A DNA stretch of 9,351 nt from Pseudomonadota bacterium (GTDB lineage: Bacteria; Pseudomonadota; Gammaproteobacteria; JAKAQQ01). Shown here piece after piece: positions 7,482 through 9,351 of this stretch (its first letter is position 1; every line of letters starts with the position of its first letter). The position numbers and the translations under genes are program-made. The DNA lies in contig JAJZNM010000188.1 in NCBI GenBank assembly GCA_021852325.1, forward strand, positions 1 to 9,351, written 5' to 3'. The notes under the pieces are model-generated. The model saw only the letters and a list, made by a program, of their open reading frames with translations. It searched no databases and was not told the origin of the DNA.

Positions 7482-9095
7482 TCAGTCCATGAACTCGCGG
7501 AGCGGTTGGTCCCAATCGAATGCCCCGAGCAGGTCGTAGGCTTCCTGGTCACGATGATTCAGAGGAGGCAGCCCGAAACGCGTCTCGATCAGCTTGAGGA
7601 GGCTCCCGCTGTGGGCGACCTCGTGGTCCACGAACCCCGTCTTCGCAAAGGGGCTGACCAGCAGGGCCGGGATACGGGTTCCGAGACCGTAGAAGTCGAG
7701 CACCGGTGGGGGCATGGAATCCCAGAATCCGCCGCCTTCGTCATAGGTGATGAAGATCGCCGACTCCTTCCAGTGGGGCCCCCTCGCAACCGCATGCACC
7801 AGGCGCTCGACCCAGCCCATGCCCCAGGCTGGCGCACAGTCGGCCGGATGCTCGGTGTGGGCGGCGGTCGCCTTGAGAAAGGAGACCGCCGGAAGCTTGC
7901 CGTCCTGCGCATCCTCGATGAAATCCTCGCTGCTCCGGATATGGCCGCCGCGCACATAGTCCGGCCAGCGCGGGTAGTACTGGAAGGGGTTGTGGTGTGC
8001 CTCGTAGAGCCTGCCGCTGTCGATCACGGCCGATCCGTCGCCCGGACCGAAGGCGTTATCCAGTGCCCAGCGTTTGACGAGGTTCCAGTTCTCGTTGTAC
8101 CAGGCCCAGCTGAGTCCGGACTGGGTGAGCCGGTCGCCGATGTTGTCGTAGTGCTGTTCAGCCGGCGGAGGCGACAGTTGCAGTCCGCGCCGGTTGTCAG
8201 CCCCGGTCGGTCCCTGGACCGGCGGGAGGTCATTGATGAGGGTACCCACCTGGTCGTAGGGCAGATCGTAGAAGGGGTGATCGGGGCTCGTCGCGCGCGG
8301 ATCCGAGGGGCTCCGCGCCTCGGCGGGCGCCTTGGGGTTGATGCAGGAGCGGGCCGCCACGAGATAGAGTGCGTTGCCGGTCGATCCCCCGGTCATGGCC
8401 TGAAAGAAGTGGTCGAACAGCGTGTAGTGGTCGGCGAGACGGTGATAGAACGGGAGGTCCACACGGTCATAGAATCCGAGCACGGGGCCGCTCGGCCGGG
8501 CGAGGTCGAACGCCAGGGTTTCAGCATCCGCGTGCCGGAGTTCGGTGCGGGTGAGATGCGAATGGCCGCCCTGGCCGAGTGCGACGAAACGGTCCATGCG
8601 TCCGTTATTCATCTCGGCCGCCATCCGGAAGAACCGGTGTTCAGGATCCCAGTGCCCGTTCACGTCGGCAGGCAGGTAAGGAGCCATGTGGAACGGCGCG
8701 TTCGGTAGTAGCGCATCCTGGAAACCCGGGAGGTCCTTCGGGACCGGCAGGAGCGTGTAGGGGATGCCGGCAGGATTTTTCTGGAGCCCCCGGAACCGGT
8801 TCCGGATCCGGCCCTCCCGGTCGATGAGGTTGGCCACCCGGCCGCCATCCGGTCTCTGGTAGGTTCCGAAGTAGTGGTCGAAACTCCGGTTTTCCTGGAA
8901 GATGATGATGATGTGGTGAATCTGCGAACGGAGTTCCTCGACGCGGGCAGGGCGCATGCGAGATGCGGGGGGGTCGGCCCCCGTTCCCTTGCGTAAGACG
9001 CGCGGAATCTTCGCGTGGAGGAGTGGCACCGTTGCGGCCGACATCCCGGCCAGGCCCAGGTTCCTCAGGAATTTTCTGCGGGTGTGGTCAACCAT
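7482..9095 (-). CDS. Tat-exported phosphoesterase family protein (acid phosphatase AcpA / phospholipase C type)
   Basis: The product is 537 aa. ATG at 9095 is chosen because GGAG lies 9 nt upstream and the protein then starts MVDHTRRKFLRNLG, a standard twin-arginine signal (RR at residues 6-7) with hydrophobic stretch to about residue 28. An ATG at 9116 has no ribosome site. Family motifs run in the expected order: IIIIFQENRSFDHYFGTY at 62-79 (metal-binding Glu-Asn), MTGGSTGN at 234-241 (S238 aligns with the nucleophile Ser/Thr of the family's GPT-PN motif), HHNPFQYY at 367-374, TEHPAD at 414-419, ITYDEGGGFWD at 449-459 and LLVSPFAKTGFVDH at 478-491. It would hydrolyse phosphate esters or phospholipids in the periplasm or outside the cell. 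Its length fits AcpA-like acid phosphatases better than haemolytic phospholipases C of about 700 aa with C-terminal domains, which are absent here. The exact substrate is open. It is first in a two-gene operon with the beta-propeller gene. Confidence 0.93.
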   Translation of the reverse strand: MVDHTRRKFLRNLGLAGMSAATVPLLHAKIPRVLRKGTGADPPASRMRPARVEELRSQIHHIIIIFQENRSFDHYFGTYQRPDGGRVANLIDREGRIRNRFRGLQKNPAGIPYTLLPVPKDLPGFQDALLPNAPFHMAPYLPADVNGHWDPEHRFFRMAAEMNNGRMDRFVALGQGGHSHLTRTELRHADAETLAFDLARPSGPVLGFYDRVDLPFYHRLADHYTLFDHFFQAMTGGSTGNALYLVAARSCINPKAPAEARSPSDPRATSPDHPFYDLPYDQVGTLINDLPPVQGPTGADNRRGLQLSPPPAEQHYDNIGDRLTQSGLSWAWYNENWNLVKRWALDNAFGPGDGSAVIDSGRLYEAHHNPFQYYPRWPDYVRGGHIRSSEDFIEDAQDGKLPAVSFLKATAAHTEHPADCAPAWGMGWVERLVHAVARGPHWKESAIFITYDEGGGFWDSMPPPVLDFYGLGTRIPALLVSPFAKTGFVDHEVAHSGSLLKLIETRFGLPPLNHRDQEAYDLLGAFDWDQPLREFMD

Positions 9096-9104
9096 GCTGG
9101 CCGG

Positions 9105-9108
9105 CTCC
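9105..9108 (-). promoter_or_regulatory. Ribosome binding site of the phosphoesterase gene
   Basis: GGAG on the minus strand lies 9 nt before the ATG at 9095. It supports the start that places the twin-arginine motif at residues 6-7. The ATG at 9116 has no comparable site. Confidence 0.6.
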
Positions 9109-9146
9109 AGGCGCATCAGGGATTCTGGGGTTGTCCGGCAGAGCGC

Positions 9147-9180
9147 GCGGAGCGGATCCGGATAACGGCGGAGCGATCCG
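9147..9180. repeat. Near-identical direct repeat pair, 21-bp period
   Basis: GCGGAGCGGATCCG (9147-9160) and GCGGAGCGATCCG (9168-9180) differ by one missing base, with starts 21 bp apart. They lie between the inverted repeat and the ribosome binding site of the phosphoesterase gene. Confidence 0.45.
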
Positions 9181-9211
9181 CGCGGAAACGGGAGGAAGTT
9201 CGATGCGTCTT

Positions 9212-9246
9212 GATGCCCCTTCGATCGCCGACGCGGGAGGGGCATC
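9212..9246. repeat. 9-bp perfect inverted repeat in the leader of the phosphoesterase operon
   Basis: The arms GATGCCCCT (9212-9220) and AGGGGCATC (9238-9246) are perfect complements around a 17-nt centre. It lies about 117-151 nt upstream of the start codon at 9095 and inside the predicted transcript. It could be an RNA hairpin or a DNA operator. No U-tract follows on the minus strand, so it is not an intrinsic terminator. Confidence 0.55.
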
Positions 9247-9251
9247 GCCGA
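9224..9251. repeat. Direct repeat pair ATCGCCGA, 20-bp period
   Basis: ATCGCCGA occurs at 9224-9231 and again at 9244-9251, exactly 20 bp apart, interleaved with the 9-bp inverted repeat. Two copies about two helical turns apart on one DNA face are typical of tandem protein-binding sites. No regulator can be named. Confidence 0.4.
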
Positions 9252-9315
9252 TTCCCCCGCGGGCAGGCGGTCGGGAGTCCGTCGCGTTCAAGGTCGTGTC
9301 TTTCACGGCATCGAC

Positions 9316-9321
9316 ATTATA
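9316..9321 (-). promoter_or_regulatory. Candidate -10 box of the phosphoesterase operon promoter
   Basis: The minus strand reads CGATATAATGTCG, with a perfect TATAAT at 9321-9316. At a 16-18 bp spacer the -35 position falls in a C-rich run with no TTGACA match, and there is no extended -10 TG. Transcription would start near 9309, giving a leader of about 210 nt. The missing -35 suggests activator dependence, or that the AT-rich hit is fortuitous in this GC-rich DNA. Confidence 0.5.
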
Positions 9322-9322
9322 T

Positions 9323-9335
9323 CGGTCATGAACCG
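9323..9335. repeat. Short dyad next to the -10 box
   Basis: CGGT-CATGA-ACCG has 4-bp arms around a centre that overlaps the palindrome TCATGA. It sits just upstream of the candidate -10 on the minus strand, where a repressor or activator could bind. It is short, so chance is a real alternative. Confidence 0.3.
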
Positions 9336-9351
9336 GGGGGAGGGGGTTGTC

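Noticed and set aside
7506..8708. 400-codon plus-strand open frame opposite the phosphoesterase gene
   Set aside because: Codon-aligned antisense shadow with no recognisable motif. The minus strand carries all phosphoesterase family motifs.
9088..9306. 72-codon minus-strand frame (GTG start) in the leader, overlapping the phosphoesterase start
   Set aside because: No ribosome site precedes the GTG, the composition is Pro/Ala-rich and typical of random GC-rich DNA, and it is in another frame from the Tat gene. A leader peptide cannot be excluded but is not supported.
9328..9351. ATG at 9328 opening a plus-strand frame to the window end, a possible divergent gene
   Set aside because: Only eight codons are visible, with no Shine-Dalgarno and no convincing plus-strand promoter before it.

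Overview
The window is about 60-65% GC (estimated by eye) and comes from a Gram-negative bacterium. It encodes resistance-nodulation-division (RND) efflux permeases of the tripartite type and two exported proteins, one with a twin-arginine signal and one with a Sec signal. The lineage cannot be fixed from the sequence. A proteobacterium or a similar environmental Gram-negative is plausible, and I make no species call. Four protein genes fill almost the whole window.

Left part, plus strand, 1-5725: two adjacent RND permeases of the HAE1/MdtBC type. The first is cut by the left edge and lacks about 200 N-terminal residues. It most resembles MdtB. The second is complete (1046 aa) and most resembles MdtC. 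Only 3 nt separate them, so they are probably translationally coupled subunits of one heteromeric drug or amphiphile pump. The periplasmic adaptor would be expected upstream, outside the window. No TolC-type outer-membrane gene follows.

Right part, minus strand, 9095-5755: two genes in one direction, 59 nt apart, convergent to the efflux operon with only 29 nt between the facing stops. The first in transcription order is a Tat-exported phosphoesterase of the acid phosphatase AcpA / bacterial phospholipase C family. The second is a Sec-exported beta-propeller protein with PQQ-enzyme-like repeats. Both should act outside the cytoplasmic membrane. Their shared job is not known to me.

Right edge, 9096-9351: a non-coding leader for the phosphoesterase operon. 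It has a perfect TATAAT at 9316-9321 (minus), a 9-bp inverted repeat, and two pairs of direct repeats spaced 20-21 bp. It looks like a regulated promoter and leader. I see no RNA genes, insertion sequences, CRISPR arrays, origins or convincing intrinsic terminators. Long open frames antisense to all four genes are explained by a scarcity of TTA, CTA and TCA codons and are not annotated.
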